Shown in pieces: positions 9,203 to 22,016 of a DNA stretch of 64,000 nt. The DNA comes from Bacillota bacterium (GTDB lineage Bacteria; Bacillota; Clostridia; Oscillospirales; Oscillospiraceae): NCBI GenBank assembly GCA_029224785.1, contig JAQXVF010000001.1, positions 1 to 64,000 on the forward strand. The letters run 5' to 3'. Numbering within the stretch: position 1 is the first letter of the stretch; each line of letters begins with the position of its first letter. The notes beneath the pieces were generated by a model. The model was given only the letters and a program-made list of their open reading frames with translations, did not search any database and was not told where the DNA came from. A program made the translations under genes and the position numbers.

Positions 9203-10024
9203 TTATACCATTTCGATTCTGTCCAGCACCGGTTCCATATCTTCGGTACTGATCTGCTCCATTTTGCCTGCATCGTAGCTCTCCGCCACCCTGGGATCGA
9301 TGGGCAGCCGGGCCAAAACAGGCAGACCAAACTGAGCGGCAATGTCATCCAGATGGCTCTTGCCGAACACTTCGATCCGCTTGCCGCAGTCCGGGCAGCT
9401 CAGGTAGCTGTAATTCTCCACGAAGCCCAAAACAGGGATCTTCATCATGTTGGCCATCTTCACAGCCTTGGTAACGATCATGGAGACCAGATCCTGGGGA
9501 CTGGTCACGATGATGATGCCGTCCACCGGAAGGCTCTGGAACACGGTCAGCGGCACGTCGCCGGTTCCGGGAGGCATATCCACGAACAGGTAGTCCACAT
9601 CTTCCCAGATCACATCGGTCCAGAACTGCTTGACAGCGCCGGCGATGACGGGTCCTCTCCAGACCACAGGGTCGGTGTTGTTGTCCAGCAGCAGGTTGAT
9701 GCTCATGACCTGGATTCCACCTTCCGTCAGCGCAGGATACAGACCGTCCTGGTCTGCCATCCGGCACTCCGTCACGCCAAAGGCAGTAGGGGCGGAGGGT
9801 CCGGTGATGTCCGCATCCAGCACACCCACCCGCCTGCCCCGACGGGACATGGCAACGGCCAGCATGGAGGTCACGGTGCTTTTTCCCACACCGCCCTTAC
9901 CGGAAACGACAGCAATCACCTTTTTGACTCTGGACTTGGGGTTCAGCTTTGCCAGCAGGGACTCTGCAGTACGATCTGCGCAGTCCGAGCCGCAGGAAGA
10001 ACAATTTCCATTACAAGAACTCAT
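9203..10024 (-). CDS. mrp: Mrp/NBP35-family ATP-binding protein
   Basis: VIAVVSGKGGVGKSTVTSMLAVAMSRRGRRVGVLDADITGPS; Cys-rich N-terminus MSSCNGNCSSCGSDC. Confidence 0.9.
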   Translation of the reverse strand: MSSCNGNCSSCGSDCADRTAESLLAKLNPKSRVKKVIAVVSGKGGVGKSTVTSMLAVAMSRRGRRVGVLDADITGPSAPTAFGVTECRMADQDGLYPALTEGGIQVMSINLLLDNNTDPVVWRGPVIAGAVKQFWTDVIWEDVDYLFVDMPPGTGDVPLTVFQSLPVDGIIIVTSPQDLVSMIVTKAVKMANMMKIPVLGFVENYSYLSCPDCGKRIEVFGKSHLDDIAAQFGLPVLARLPIDPRVAESYDAGKMEQISTEDMEPVLDRIEMV

Positions 10025-10102
10025 CGTATTACTCCTTTTGTCTGATCTTTCCTCATTATATTCTGCCAGGAATCCTCTGTCAACCATGAATCACGGATCG
10101 GG

Positions 10103-11968
10103 TCAGCTATATTGAAGCTGTTCCCACTGCTCCATCATTTCCAAAAGCCTGGCCTCCTCCGCTTCCTTTTCGCCAAGCAGACGGGTCAGCTCCTGGTAAT
10201 CCGCAGCCGCAGCCTCCACCTTGGCATCCAACTCCGCAAGGAGGGCTTCCTGCTTCTCGATTTCCCGCTCCAGCTTCCGGATCCGCTTCCCGTTTTCCTT
10301 GTCGTTGTCCCGGGGACGTTCCTTCCGGGGTTTTTCCGGCTGTTCCGGGGCAGGCTTTGCCAGCTTCTCATGTTCCAGAATGGAACGGTACTTGGCGTAT
10401 CCGCAGGGATAGTCCCGGATCTCCCCGTTTTCCAGCACCCAGATTCGCTCCGCGAATTTCTCAATGAAGTAACGGTCGTGGGAAACGAACAGCAGCACGC
10501 CTTCAAATTCCTCAATGGCCGCCTCCACCCATTCCCGGGATGCAATATCCAGGTGATTGGTAGGCTCGTCCAGGATCAGGAGATTGATTTTCTCATCCAT
10601 CAGCATGCACAGCCGCAGTCGGCTCTGTTCTCCGCCGGACAGCGTCCCAACGGTCTTGAACACATCGTCTCCCTGGAACAGGAACATTCCCAGCCGGTCT
10701 CTGGCCGCCTGTGGCGTGCAGTTCTTGTCATAGAGCATGGTGTCGTACAGCGTCCGTTCCGGATGGTCAAAATGGATAATCTGGGGCAGATACCCCCATT
10801 TCACGGTGGGGCCGAACTGGAGCTTTCCGCCGCAGGTCTCCTCTCCCAAAAGGCATTTGAGGAAGGTGGATTTTCCTGTACCGTTGTCACCCAGCAGGGC
10901 AATGCGCTCTCCGCCCTCCACCCGAAGGTTCACTCCGGAAAACAGCGTGCGGTCTCCATAGGATTTTTCCAGATTTTTCGCTGTGAATACCACATCCCCG
11001 GAAAAATCCTTTTGTCCGAAGCTGGCGTGCATGGTTTTTTCCTTTGTGGGACGTTTGGTCTTTTCGATGCGCTCCATTCGGTGCTGGATGGACATGGCCC
11101 GGCGGTACAGTGTCCGGTTGTTGATGCCCCAGCCCTTCATCCGCTCCACCGTGTAGCCAAGCTGCTTAATCTTGGCCTGCTCCTGCTCGTACTGCTTCAT
11201 CTGCAGGTCAAACCGGGCCTGGCGTTCGTTGATATAGAAAGAGTAGTTGCCGCTGTACTCCTCACCGTGGCCGTCCGTGATCTCAATGATCCTCTGGGCC
11301 ACCTGATCCAGGAAGTACCGGTCATGAGAAATGGTCAGCACCGTTCCCTTGAAGCTGCGGATGTATTCCTCCAACCATTCCACACTGGCAAGGTCCAGGT
11401 GGTTGGTGGGTTCATCCAGCAGAAGAATATCCGTCTTTTCCAGCAGCAGCCGGGCAAGGTTCATCCGGGTCCGTTCGCCGCCGGAAAGGCTGTCGAAAAG
11501 CTGCTGTCTCTGCTGCTGCGTAATGCCAAGGCCGTTGCAGATCTTGTCCGTTTCCACATCCATATCGTAGCCGCCCTGGGACTCATATCGGGCCGTCAGG
11601 GCATCATACTCCCGAAGCTGGGCATCCGTGGCCCCCTCGGACATGGCCGCCTCCAGCTCCTGCATTCTCCTGTGTGTCTTCATCAGGGGCAGAAACGCTG
11701 AGCGAAGCACGTCTTCCACTGTGTAGCCCTCCGGAAAATGAGGGATCTGGGAAATGAGTCCCAGCTTCTTATGCGGGTTGACAAAGACCTCTCCGCTGTC
11801 ATATTCCATTTCCCCGGTGATGATCTTGAACAGAGTAGTCTTTCCGCAGCCGTTTCTGCCCAGAATCGCCACCCGCTCTCCCTCCTGCACTTCAAACGAC
11901 AGGCCGTCCAGCAGATTCTCTCCGATAACAAAGAACTTCACCAGGTCTTTTACCGATATATCAATCAT
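10103..11968 (-). CDS. ABC-F family ATP-binding protein
   Basis: Two ABC ATPase domains (GRNGCGKTT / GDNGTGKST; LSGGERTRMNLARLLL / LSGGEQSRLRLCMLM; DEPTNHLD twice) without TM segments; C-terminal coiled coil. Confidence 0.93.
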   Translation of the reverse strand: MIDISVKDLVKFFVIGENLLDGLSFEVQEGERVAILGRNGCGKTTLFKIITGEMEYDSGEVFVNPHKKLGLISQIPHFPEGYTVEDVLRSAFLPLMKTHRRMQELEAAMSEGATDAQLREYDALTARYESQGGYDMDVETDKICNGLGITQQQRQQLFDSLSGGERTRMNLARLLLEKTDILLLDEPTNHLDLASVEWLEEYIRSFKGTVLTISHDRYFLDQVAQRIIEITDGHGEEYSGNYSFYINERQARFDLQMKQYEQEQAKIKQLGYTVERMKGWGINNRTLYRRAMSIQHRMERIEKTKRPTKEKTMHASFGQKDFSGDVVFTAKNLEKSYGDRTLFSGVNLRVEGGERIALLGDNGTGKSTFLKCLLGEETCGGKLQFGPTVKWGYLPQIIHFDHPERTLYDTMLYDKNCTPQAARDRLGMFLFQGDDVFKTVGTLSGGEQSRLRLCMLMDEKINLLILDEPTNHLDIASREWVEAAIEEFEGVLLFVSHDRYFIEKFAERIWVLENGEIRDYPCGYAKYRSILEHEKLAKPAPEQPEKPRKERPRDNDKENGKRIRKLEREIEKQEALLAELDAKVEAAAADYQELTRLLGEKEAEEARLLEMMEQWEQLQYS

Positions 11969-12611
11969 ATTTCTCTCCGTGATATGCATTCGGCATTTGC
12001 CGAATCTCCGTTTCCTTCTCCGTCCGGAGCTCCTGCAGAATCTCCGCAATCTCTTCCCGACAGCACAACAGATTCAATGCTTCCAGCAGCGCATTGGCCG
12101 AAAGGTGCTCCGGAAGATCCAGTCGCTTCTGTAGACGTTTGCGCAGCAGGCTGCTGTCCGCTCCGCCGGATAGTCCCCACTGCACAAAATCCTGCTTGGT
12201 GATCCCGCCGGAAACGGCAGAGGTCTCCTCCGAAAGGAACGTGGCGCCGGATCTTCTCAGCGCCTCCAGGATCACTTCCGGTGTCATTCCTTCCACTCCC
12301 AGCTTTCCCTCTTTTCCGGGAGAAGATTTCCGGCGCTCCTTCCCGGGCACATCCGGGATATAGGCATGCTTCAGATACTTTGCCGGAATGGCACCCTTGA
12401 GGTAGTTCCGGATCACAAAACCGGCCCCGTCCGAGTCGGTGAAAATGACCAGTCCGCGCCGGCAGGCAACCCTGCGGAACATCTGCAGCCGGGGCTTATC
12501 TTTCAGAATGCCGAAGCCGTTGGTTTCCAGAATAGGTGCTTTCACGATCTGGGACAGCGTGTTCTTGTCATACCGCCCCTCCACCACGATGGCTTCCCGG
12601 ATCTCAACCAT
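11961..12611 (-). CDS. rnmV: TOPRIM-domain ribonuclease M5-like protein
   Basis: IREAIVVEGRYDKNTLSQIVKAPILETNGFGI...GLVIFTDSDGAGFVIRNYL TOPRIM motifs. Confidence 0.75.
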   Translation of the reverse strand: MVEIREAIVVEGRYDKNTLSQIVKAPILETNGFGILKDKPRLQMFRRVACRRGLVIFTDSDGAGFVIRNYLKGAIPAKYLKHAYIPDVPGKERRKSSPGKEGKLGVEGMTPEVILEALRRSGATFLSEETSAVSGGITKQDFVQWGLSGGADSSLLRKRLQKRLDLPEHLSANALLEALNLLCCREEIAEILQELRTEKETEIRQMPNAYHGEKYD

Positions 12612-13650
12612 TGCGTGCCTCCTGTGCCATCTGCAGAATCAGCATCTCCAACAGGCGCTGAGGGTCGTCAAAGGAGGTTTTCAGTTTTCTGTCCGTCTCC
12701 ATCACCAGCATACAGGACTCCCGACAGAATGCCGTGGAGAAGTTCCTGGAGGTATCCATGGTCTTTCGCGCCGCAAAGTCAGACATTCCATAGAGCTTTG
12801 CCAGATCCTGATGGTTTTTCCCGTAGTCGTACAGGGTCCGGGCCGCACCCAGACGGCGGATGTGCGCGCCGATGGCTCCAAGGATCATCACCGGCTCCTC
12901 CTGCATTTTCAAAAGCTGCTGCAGCTTCTCCAGGGCCTGGCCGTATCTTCCCTGGCCCAGAAGGTCCGTCATCTGGAACACCACCGCATCCATTACCGGC
13001 TCCACGACGGCATCGATATCCGCTTTGCAGATCTCCTCCGCACCGGAATAGGCAGTGATCTTGGCGATCTCATTGTTCAGGGCCGTCATGGTGCCCCCCG
13101 TGAGCTCCATCAGATAGGTGCACAGATCCGGGGAGATGCGTTTTTTTCCGGCGGCAAAATGCCGGGTGATCCAGGCGACCAGTTCTTTTTGCCCCTGTTT
13201 TTCAAACTCCACGATGGTGCCGGCGGAGGAAACGGCTTCCCACAGCTTTTTCTGCCGTTTGTCCGGCTTCCAGGGCGTGGTCTCATAGAGGAACACCACG
13301 GTGCAGTACTCCGGAATATCCGTGAGGATGTCCACCATGGCATTCCGGCCGGATTCCTCCAGCTTAAACGGATCCACCTCGTCCACCTGGACCATGGTGC
13401 TCTCCGACATCATGGGAAGATTCTCCACGGAGTCTGCAAAGCTCCGCAGATCAAAGTTCTCCTGAGTAAACCGGTGAAAGTTGAAGGACTCGGTCACCGG
13501 ATCGATCCGCTGTTTTTTCAGAATCTCCAGGTAATGCCGGAGGAGAAACGTCTCCTCTCCGTAAAAGAAGTACAGTCTCCTGTGGATCTTGCTGCGAAGC
13601 TCCTTCTTCAGTTCCTGAAAGGAATCGTTGTCTTTAACGGCTTTTGCCAC
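12604..13650 (-). CDS. holA: DNA polymerase III subunit delta
   Basis: RLYFFYGEETFLLRHYLEILKK...LVAWITRHFAAGKKRISPDLCTYLMELTGGTMTALNNEIAKI. Confidence 0.9.
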   Translation of the reverse strand: MAKAVKDNDSFQELKKELRSKIHRRLYFFYGEETFLLRHYLEILKKQRIDPVTESFNFHRFTQENFDLRSFADSVENLPMMSESTMVQVDEVDPFKLEESGRNAMVDILTDIPEYCTVVFLYETTPWKPDKRQKKLWEAVSSAGTIVEFEKQGQKELVAWITRHFAAGKKRISPDLCTYLMELTGGTMTALNNEIAKITAYSGAEEICKADIDAVVEPVMDAVVFQMTDLLGQGRYGQALEKLQQLLKMQEEPVMILGAIGAHIRRLGAARTLYDYGKNHQDLAKLYGMSDFAARKTMDTSRNFSTAFCRESCMLVMETDRKLKTSFDDPQRLLEMLILQMAQEARNG

Positions 13651-13656
13651 AGGAAA

Positions 13657-15861
13657 TCACCTCCGTAATCTGATGGTTCCGTTTTGATCTGTCCGCATTA
13701 CCCGGCAGCCCCACGTTTCCAGCCGCTCCAGTACATCCCTTTGGGGATGGCCATAGGTGTTTCTGCCCACGGAGATCACCGCGGTCTCCGGCGTAGTTGC
13801 CTGCAAAAGGGCATCGCAGGTCGAGGTGGAAGCACCGTGGTGCCCCACCACCAGGGCAGTCAGATGGGGAAGCTCCGTCCTGCGCAGCAGGGCTCGTTCT
13901 CCCTCCGCTGTCAGGTCTCCAGTGATCAGTATATCACAGTTTTCCGTATGAAACAAGACACACAAGCTGCTTTCGTTGCTGCTTGCCGCGTTTTGGGGCA
14001 CAAAAACCGTCAGTTTACAGGACTCCGTCTCCAGCAGGAAGTCCTCCTCCGCCAGAAAGATACTGGCGGTCCCTCCGGTTTCTTTCAACGCCTCTGCCAG
14101 GGCTGCTGCACCGTCGTTGTTGGGAAGGAACACCGCATCCGCCTGAACCCTCGTCAGAAAATACGCCGCGCCGCCGCAATGATCCCGGTCCGGATGGCTG
14201 AGAATCAAGCCGTCGATCCGTTGGATCCCCCGGCTCAGGAGGGTCTCCGCTGCCAGATCCGCCGTAGAATCTCCATAATCCCCTCCGCAGTCCACCAGGA
14301 ACGCCCGGCTGCCGCTCTGCAAAAGGATGCACTGTCCCTGGCCCACATCCAGTACCAGTGCCTCATACTCCGCAGCCGCCGGAACCCACCAGGATGCCGC
14401 AACGGCTGTACACAGCAGCACCACAGCCGCTGCCGCAAAAGCCGCACCCCGTTTTCTTCCCACGGCAAACCAGATCCCCAGCAACAGATACGCGGCCACC
14501 AGCCACAGGACGATATAGGGGCTTTGGGTATACACGGCGGCAAAGGGCAGCCGTGCCAGGATCTGGGCTATATTCCGGATCAGGGCCAGCAGCCCTCCGG
14601 TGAGAAAGCCCAGCGCTTTTCCCAGGGGAAGAAATACCCATCCGGCAATGCAAGCCGTGAAGATGCTGTAAAACGCCAGACTGATGGGAAGCGTCAGCAG
14701 CAGGTTGGTAACGACCCCGATCAGGCTGACGCAGCCAAAATGATACGCGGAAATGGGCGTGGTGAATACCAGAGCACCCACAGCTGTAGCAACCGCCGCA
14801 AGGGCAAAGGACATCACTCTTCCCGGATCTCTCCCGGAAAAGAAGCCCCGGAGTTTTCTCAGGATTCCCCGGGAAAACAGCAGGATTCCCAGAACGCCTC
14901 CCACGGAGAGCTGGAACCCCACGGCGGTAATCCTGTAAGGGTTGTCCCACAGCATCAGCATCACCGCTACACCCAGGGCTGTCAGTCCATCATATTCCCG
15001 CCCGATCAGAAGGGCCAGCAGAAACAGAAGCATCATGATGAGCGCCCGGCTGACCGGGATGTTGAATCCCACCATGGCCGCAAAGGACACCAGCACCGGC
15101 AGGCACAGCAGCACCGTAAGCAGCCGCCGCTTGCCGGCAAACAGGAAGATCAGTGAAAACAGAATGGAAAGGTGCATTCCGGACACCGCCACGGCATGAC
15201 GAATTCCGCTGACCCGCAGAGCTGTCTCCAGCGGGTAATCCAACTGGGAGGTGTCCCCCAGGAAAAGACCCAGTGCCAGCGGCTGCCCGCTCTCCGGGAT
15301 CACCCGGCAGATCATGGCCTTTGTCTTTTCCCGGAGAATCGCTCCCCAGATCCAAAGGTCGGCTTTTCCCCCGGGAACGCTCTCTGCCTTCCCGGCCTGA
15401 GAGAGGATCAGGAAAATACCCTTTCCCGAAAACAGAGAACCGCTCTTTACACAGGAGACCTGAAAGGTTCCCCGCAGGGTGTCCCCCGGCACAGCCTCCC
15501 TTCCCCGAAGGTAGATACGGGCGGAATACGCTCTGCCTCCCACGGACACCCTGCCGTCCACGCTCTGCCCGCCGGATGTTTCCCTCACCTCCGAGCACAC
15601 CGTGACGGTCAGCTCCATGGTCTGCCCGTCCAGCACCCGGATTCTCTCCATGACGGACGCATCAAAAAACCGGCAGCTCAGAATCCCCGCCAGCAGTCCT
15701 GCCAGCAGGGTCAGGGGCAGACGGAAACGCTTTTTCCGGACAGCCTGCACCAAAACGGCAAGGACTGCCGCCGCCAGAGGAATCCATGCAAAGGGCAGTC
15801 CCCAGGCATAGTATCCGCAGGAAACCGCAAAACCCGCCGCCGTCCAGAATAGATATCGCAT
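13657..15861 (-). CDS. comEC: ComEC/Rec2 DNA-uptake channel with C-terminal metallo-beta-lactamase domain
   Basis: RVSGIRHAVAVSGMHLSILFSLIF competence domain; LVLDVGQGQCILLQSGSRAFLVDCGGD...LSHPDRDHCGGA. Confidence 0.93.
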   Translation of the reverse strand: MRYLFWTAAGFAVSCGYYAWGLPFAWIPLAAAVLAVLVQAVRKKRFRLPLTLLAGLLAGILSCRFFDASVMERIRVLDGQTMELTVTVCSEVRETSGGQSVDGRVSVGGRAYSARIYLRGREAVPGDTLRGTFQVSCVKSGSLFSGKGIFLILSQAGKAESVPGGKADLWIWGAILREKTKAMICRVIPESGQPLALGLFLGDTSQLDYPLETALRVSGIRHAVAVSGMHLSILFSLIFLFAGKRRLLTVLLCLPVLVSFAAMVGFNIPVSRALIMMLLFLLALLIGREYDGLTALGVAVMLMLWDNPYRITAVGFQLSVGGVLGILLFSRGILRKLRGFFSGRDPGRVMSFALAAVATAVGALVFTTPISAYHFGCVSLIGVVTNLLLTLPISLAFYSIFTACIAGWVFLPLGKALGFLTGGLLALIRNIAQILARLPFAAVYTQSPYIVLWLVAAYLLLGIWFAVGRKRGAAFAAAAVVLLCTAVAASWWVPAAAEYEALVLDVGQGQCILLQSGSRAFLVDCGGDYGDSTADLAAETLLSRGIQRIDGLILSHPDRDHCGGAAYFLTRVQADAVFLPNNDGAAALAEALKETGGTASIFLAEEDFLLETESCKLTVFVPQNAASSNESSLCVLFHTENCDILITGDLTAEGERALLRRTELPHLTALVVGHHGASTSTCDALLQATTPETAVISVGRNTYGHPQRDVLERLETWGCRVMRTDQNGTIRLRR

Positions 15862-15878
15862 CTTTCCCTCCGTTTGAG

Positions 15879-15908
15879 AAAAGGGTACCGCGGAAACGGT
15901 ACCCTTTT
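15879..15908 (-). terminator. Terminator after alaS
   Basis: AAAAGGGTACCG-cggaaa-CGGTACCCTTTT between alaS stop and comEC. Confidence 0.65.
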
Positions 15909-15912
15909 GAAG

Positions 15913-18552
<2,640 letters not shown>

Positions 18553-18574
18553 ATTGTTTACCTCCATTTTCTGT

Positions 18575-18800
18575 AAAAACAAACACCTCGCCCCCAATGT
18601 ATAGGGGCGAGGTCAATCGCGGTACCACCCTAATTCGCTGCAGTGCAGCATCTTAGCGGCTCTGTAACGGGAGCACCCGTCCCGGTCCTCCCGGGCTACT
18701 TGGAAATGGCTTGCAGGGCGTTTGGCAAGGGGCTTTCACCGTCTCCCCTCTCGCTGAGACCCGCCGCGTCTGCTTGGTTTCCGCATTGTCTTTGCATATC
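18575..18800 (-). ncRNA. T-box riboswitch upstream of alaS
   Basis: Minus strand AATTAGGGTGGTACCGCGA T-box sequence followed by ACCTCGCCCC...GGGGCGAGGT terminator and GTTTGTTTTT, directly upstream of alaS. Confidence 0.95.
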
Positions 18801-18806
18801 CATGAT

Positions 18807-18834
18807 ATTTTACCACACCGAAGAAAAAAGTCAA
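18807..18834 (-). promoter_or_regulatory. Promoter of T-box-alaS
   Basis: Minus strand TTGACT-16 nt-TAAAAT. Confidence 0.65.
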
Positions 18835-18845
18835 TATCTTTTTGA

Positions 18846-18876
18846 CGAAAAAGGGCACAGGATGGTCCTGTGCCCT
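18846..18876 (-). terminator. Terminator upstream of the alaS promoter
   Basis: AGGGCACAGG-atggt-CCTGTGCCCT followed on minus by TTTTTCG. Confidence 0.75.
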
Positions 18877-18897
18877 GTGGAAACCCAATTTCTCCCG

Positions 18898-19170
18898 TCA
18901 GATTCGCTCTTCCAGCCACGCCTTCATGCTCTGCCTTCCCTCTTCACTCATGGGAAAGGTCTCTTCGCCCTCCATGGTGCTCTTTTCATAGCAGAACGGG
19001 CCGTGCCAGTACTCCACCCGGATGCTGCTATTTTCCATATCCACCTCTTTGGGAGTGCGCATCACCACATTGGGGACCGCGCGAAAGCGGAAGCTCCCCC
19101 AGGAGCCGGTGAAGATGTTGTTCATGGCAAAGGTGTGCAGGGTGGGAATAAACAGTTCTGCCATACTCAC
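18898..19170 (-). CDS. Small conserved-looking protein of unknown function
   Basis: 90 aa ORF directly downstream of pepF (GTG overlaps the pepF stop; alternative ATG at 19164); followed by a terminator. Confidence 0.6.
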   Translation of the reverse strand: MSMAELFIPTLHTFAMNNIFTGSWGSFRFRAVPNVVMRTPKEVDMENSSIRVEYWHGPFCYEKSTMEGEETFPMSEEGRQSMKAWLEERI

Positions 19171-20969
19171 TTGACCAGTTCTTCCATCTCATCCAGCAGC
19201 TCGCCAAAGAGCTTCAGAGCCTCGTTCACCGGTGCCGGTGTTGCCATGTCCACTCCGGCTCCTCTGAGCAGCTCCATGGGGCTTCTGGAACAGCCGCCGG
19301 ACAGGAAATTCAGGTAGTCCTTCACCGCAGGTTCTCCCTCCCGAAGGATCCGCCGGGACAGGGCAATGGCCGCGGAATAGCCGGTGGCATACTGGTACAT
19401 ATAGTAATTGTAGAAGAAATGGGGGATCTTTGCCCACTCCACCGCAATGAAATCGTCGGTGACCATATCCGGGCCGAAGTACTCCGCATTCAGCCGCTTA
19501 TACTCCGCGCAAAGCGCTTCTGCGGTCAGGGTCTTTCCCTGGCCGATCATCCGGCCCATGACCAGCTCAAACTCGGCAAGCTGGGTCTGGCGGAACAGGG
19601 TTCCCTTGAACTGCTCCAGGAAATGGTTGATCAGGTAGGCCCGCTCCCGCTTGTCGGTGGTCCTGGAAAGGAGATGCTCCATCAACAGCGCCTCGTTGCA
19701 GGTTGACGCCACCTCCGCCACGAAAATCTTGTAGTTGGCGTCCACCGGGTTCTGGTGCTTGTTGGACAGGTAGGAATGCATGGCGTGTCCCATCTCATGG
19801 GCCAGGGTAAACTGGCTGTCCAAATCGTCCGTGTAGTTCATCAGCACATAGGGATGCACATCTGCACCGGCAGAGTAAGCGCCGCTGCGCTTGCCCTCGT
19901 TCTGGTACACATCCACCCAGCGGCTGTCAAATCCGGACTTCAGGATCCGGCAGTACTCCTCTCCCAAGGGGCGAAGGGCCTTGCATACGGTCTGCTGAGC
20001 CTCCTCATAAGGAATAACCTTATCCGCATCCGGCAGCAGGGTAGTATACACATCATACATATGCAGGGAATCCACTCCCAGAATCCGCTTGCGCAGGCGG
20101 ACATAACGGTGCAGCTTGTCCAAATTCTGGTGCACAGCCTCGATCAGGTTCCGGTACACGGAGGTGGGCACGTTGGTGGCATCCAGGGCGGCATCCAGTG
20201 TAGACGGATACTTTCTGGCATCGGCAAAGAACTTGAGCTGCTTGCCCTGGGCATCCAGGATGGCGGCAGAGGTGTTCTTGAAGGAGCTGTAGCCGGTGTA
20301 CAGCTTTTCATAGGCATCCTTCCGGAGCTGGCGGTCCGCGCTGCGCTCATAGCCCACAAAGGTCTCTTGTGTCAGCGGATAGGCATTGCCCTTTCCGTCC
20401 ACCGCATCCGGGAATTTCATATCCGCATCCACAAAGGAACCGAAGATAGAATCAGGCGCCTGGGCCATTTCTCCGGCAGCGGCCAGCAGGCGCTCCTCTG
20501 CCGGGGACAAAACGTGGTCCTTTCTCCGTCGCATATCCGTCAGCAGCCGACGGTAGCGCTCCAGCGCCGGGTACTCCCGATAGAAGGACTCCAGCTTCCC
20601 GTCGTCGATGGCCATGATCTCCGGGGTTTCAAAACTGGTTGCGGCATTCATCGCCACCATCGCCGTCATAAAGCGGCCGGACATTGCCTGGTATTTGGCT
20701 ACCCGGGTATCCTCGTCTGCCTTGCGCATACAGTAGTTGCCCAATCTCCTGGTCCGGACCCCCAGCTTCTCACTCTGCTCCAGGAAGCGGAACAGGCTCT
20801 CTCCGCTGTTTCCCAGAGTGCCCTCATAGGCTTTGAGGGCAGTTCCCTCGGCGCTGACAGCACTCAGCTCCTGCTCCCAGGCTTCATCCGTGGGATACAG
20901 ATCCTCAATGGCCCACTGATACCGGGCAGGGATCTCGCTGCGCTGGCGAATTTTCTTGGTTTCAGACAT
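19167..20969 (-). CDS. pepF: Oligoendopeptidase F (M3 family)
   Basis: HEMGHAMHSYLSNKHQNPVDANYKIFVAEVASTCNEALL zinc-protease motif; 600 aa. Confidence 0.95.
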   Translation of the reverse strand: MSETKKIRQRSEIPARYQWAIEDLYPTDEAWEQELSAVSAEGTALKAYEGTLGNSGESLFRFLEQSEKLGVRTRRLGNYCMRKADEDTRVAKYQAMSGRFMTAMVAMNAATSFETPEIMAIDDGKLESFYREYPALERYRRLLTDMRRRKDHVLSPAEERLLAAAGEMAQAPDSIFGSFVDADMKFPDAVDGKGNAYPLTQETFVGYERSADRQLRKDAYEKLYTGYSSFKNTSAAILDAQGKQLKFFADARKYPSTLDAALDATNVPTSVYRNLIEAVHQNLDKLHRYVRLRKRILGVDSLHMYDVYTTLLPDADKVIPYEEAQQTVCKALRPLGEEYCRILKSGFDSRWVDVYQNEGKRSGAYSAGADVHPYVLMNYTDDLDSQFTLAHEMGHAMHSYLSNKHQNPVDANYKIFVAEVASTCNEALLMEHLLSRTTDKRERAYLINHFLEQFKGTLFRQTQLAEFELVMGRMIGQGKTLTAEALCAEYKRLNAEYFGPDMVTDDFIAVEWAKIPHFFYNYYMYQYATGYSAAIALSRRILREGEPAVKDYLNFLSGGCSRSPMELLRGAGVDMATPAPVNEALKLFGELLDEMEELVK

Positions 20970-21090
20970 CGGTCTTTCCTCCTCATATGGGTTTTCTCCA
21001 TTATATCACAGGATCTGCAAATTGCAATCCAATAACATTTCCTTGTTTTTTGGAGAAATTCGTGCTATATTGTCATGCGGTGATGCTTGA

Positions 21091-21999
21091 ATGAATATGA
21101 AAAAAACAATCCGCGGCAGCCTCTCCCTGGTTTTTGCCACCGTCATCTGGGGCTCCGCATTCATTGCACAAAGCGTGGGAATGGATTTCATCGGCCCCTT
21201 TACCTTCCAGGCAGTCCGCTGCCTTCTTGCCGTTCTGATCCTGCTGCCCCTGACGGTCCTGATGGACCTGGCGAAAAAGGATGGAAAAACCTATCTCTCC
21301 CGATGGACGGACAAAGCACTTTGGAAGGCAGGCATTCTCTGCGGCATCCCCCTGTTTCTGGCCGTGAATTTCCAGCAGGTGGGGCTTCTGTACACCGGCA
21401 CCGGAAAAGCGGGATTCCTCACCGCCATGTACATCGTCATCGTCCCCGTCATCGGCTTTTTCCTGCGGAAAAAGACCTCCTTCTTTGTTCCCATCAGCGT
21501 CGCCATTGCCGTTGTGGGACTGTATCTGCTGTGCAGCGTGGGAGACAGCTCCGTAGGCTTGGGAGATCTTCTGCTTCTGATGTGTGCGCTGATGTTTTCC
21601 GTTCAGATCACAGTAGTGGATGCCGTGGCTGCCGATCAGGACCCTCTCCGGCTGAACGCCGTCCAGTTTCTGGTATGTGCCATCCTCTCCTCCGTCATCA
21701 TGGCAGTCCGGGAGTCCCCCACCTGGGATCTGATCCTTGCCTGCAAGGTTCCCCTGCTGTATGCCGGATTCCTTTCCAGCGGAATTGCATATTCTCTGCA
21801 GATTTTCGGTCAGAGGGATCTGGAAGCCACCGCCGCTTCCCTGCTGATGAGCCTGGAATCGGTATTCGCCGCTCTGTTCGGCTGGCTGCTGCTGAAGCAG
21901 GTCATGTCCCCGACGGAGATTCTGGGCAGCATACTGATCTTCATCGCCGTGATTCTCTCCCAGATCCCGACAAAGTCAAAAGCAAGGACCGCCGAATAA
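21091..21999 (+). CDS. DMT superfamily (EamA) transporter
   Basis: Ten-TM-like pattern, LVFATVIWGSAFIAQSVGMDFIGPFTFQAVRCLLA; LLMSLESVFAALFGWLLLKQVMSPTEILGSILI. Confidence 0.88.
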   Translation: MNMKKTIRGSLSLVFATVIWGSAFIAQSVGMDFIGPFTFQAVRCLLAVLILLPLTVLMDLAKKDGKTYLSRWTDKALWKAGILCGIPLFLAVNFQQVGLLYTGTGKAGFLTAMYIVIVPVIGFFLRKKTSFFVPISVAIAVVGLYLLCSVGDSSVGLGDLLLLMCALMFSVQITVVDAVAADQDPLRLNAVQFLVCAILSSVIMAVRESPTWDLILACKVPLLYAGFLSSGIAYSLQIFGQRDLEATAASLLMSLESVFAALFGWLLLKQVMSPTEILGSILIFIAVILSQIPTKSKARTAE

Positions 22000-22016
22000 C
22001 TCGACGGTCCTTATTT
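21984..22016. terminator. Terminator between convergent genes
   Basis: AAGGACCG...CGGTCCTTATTTTT. Confidence 0.6.
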
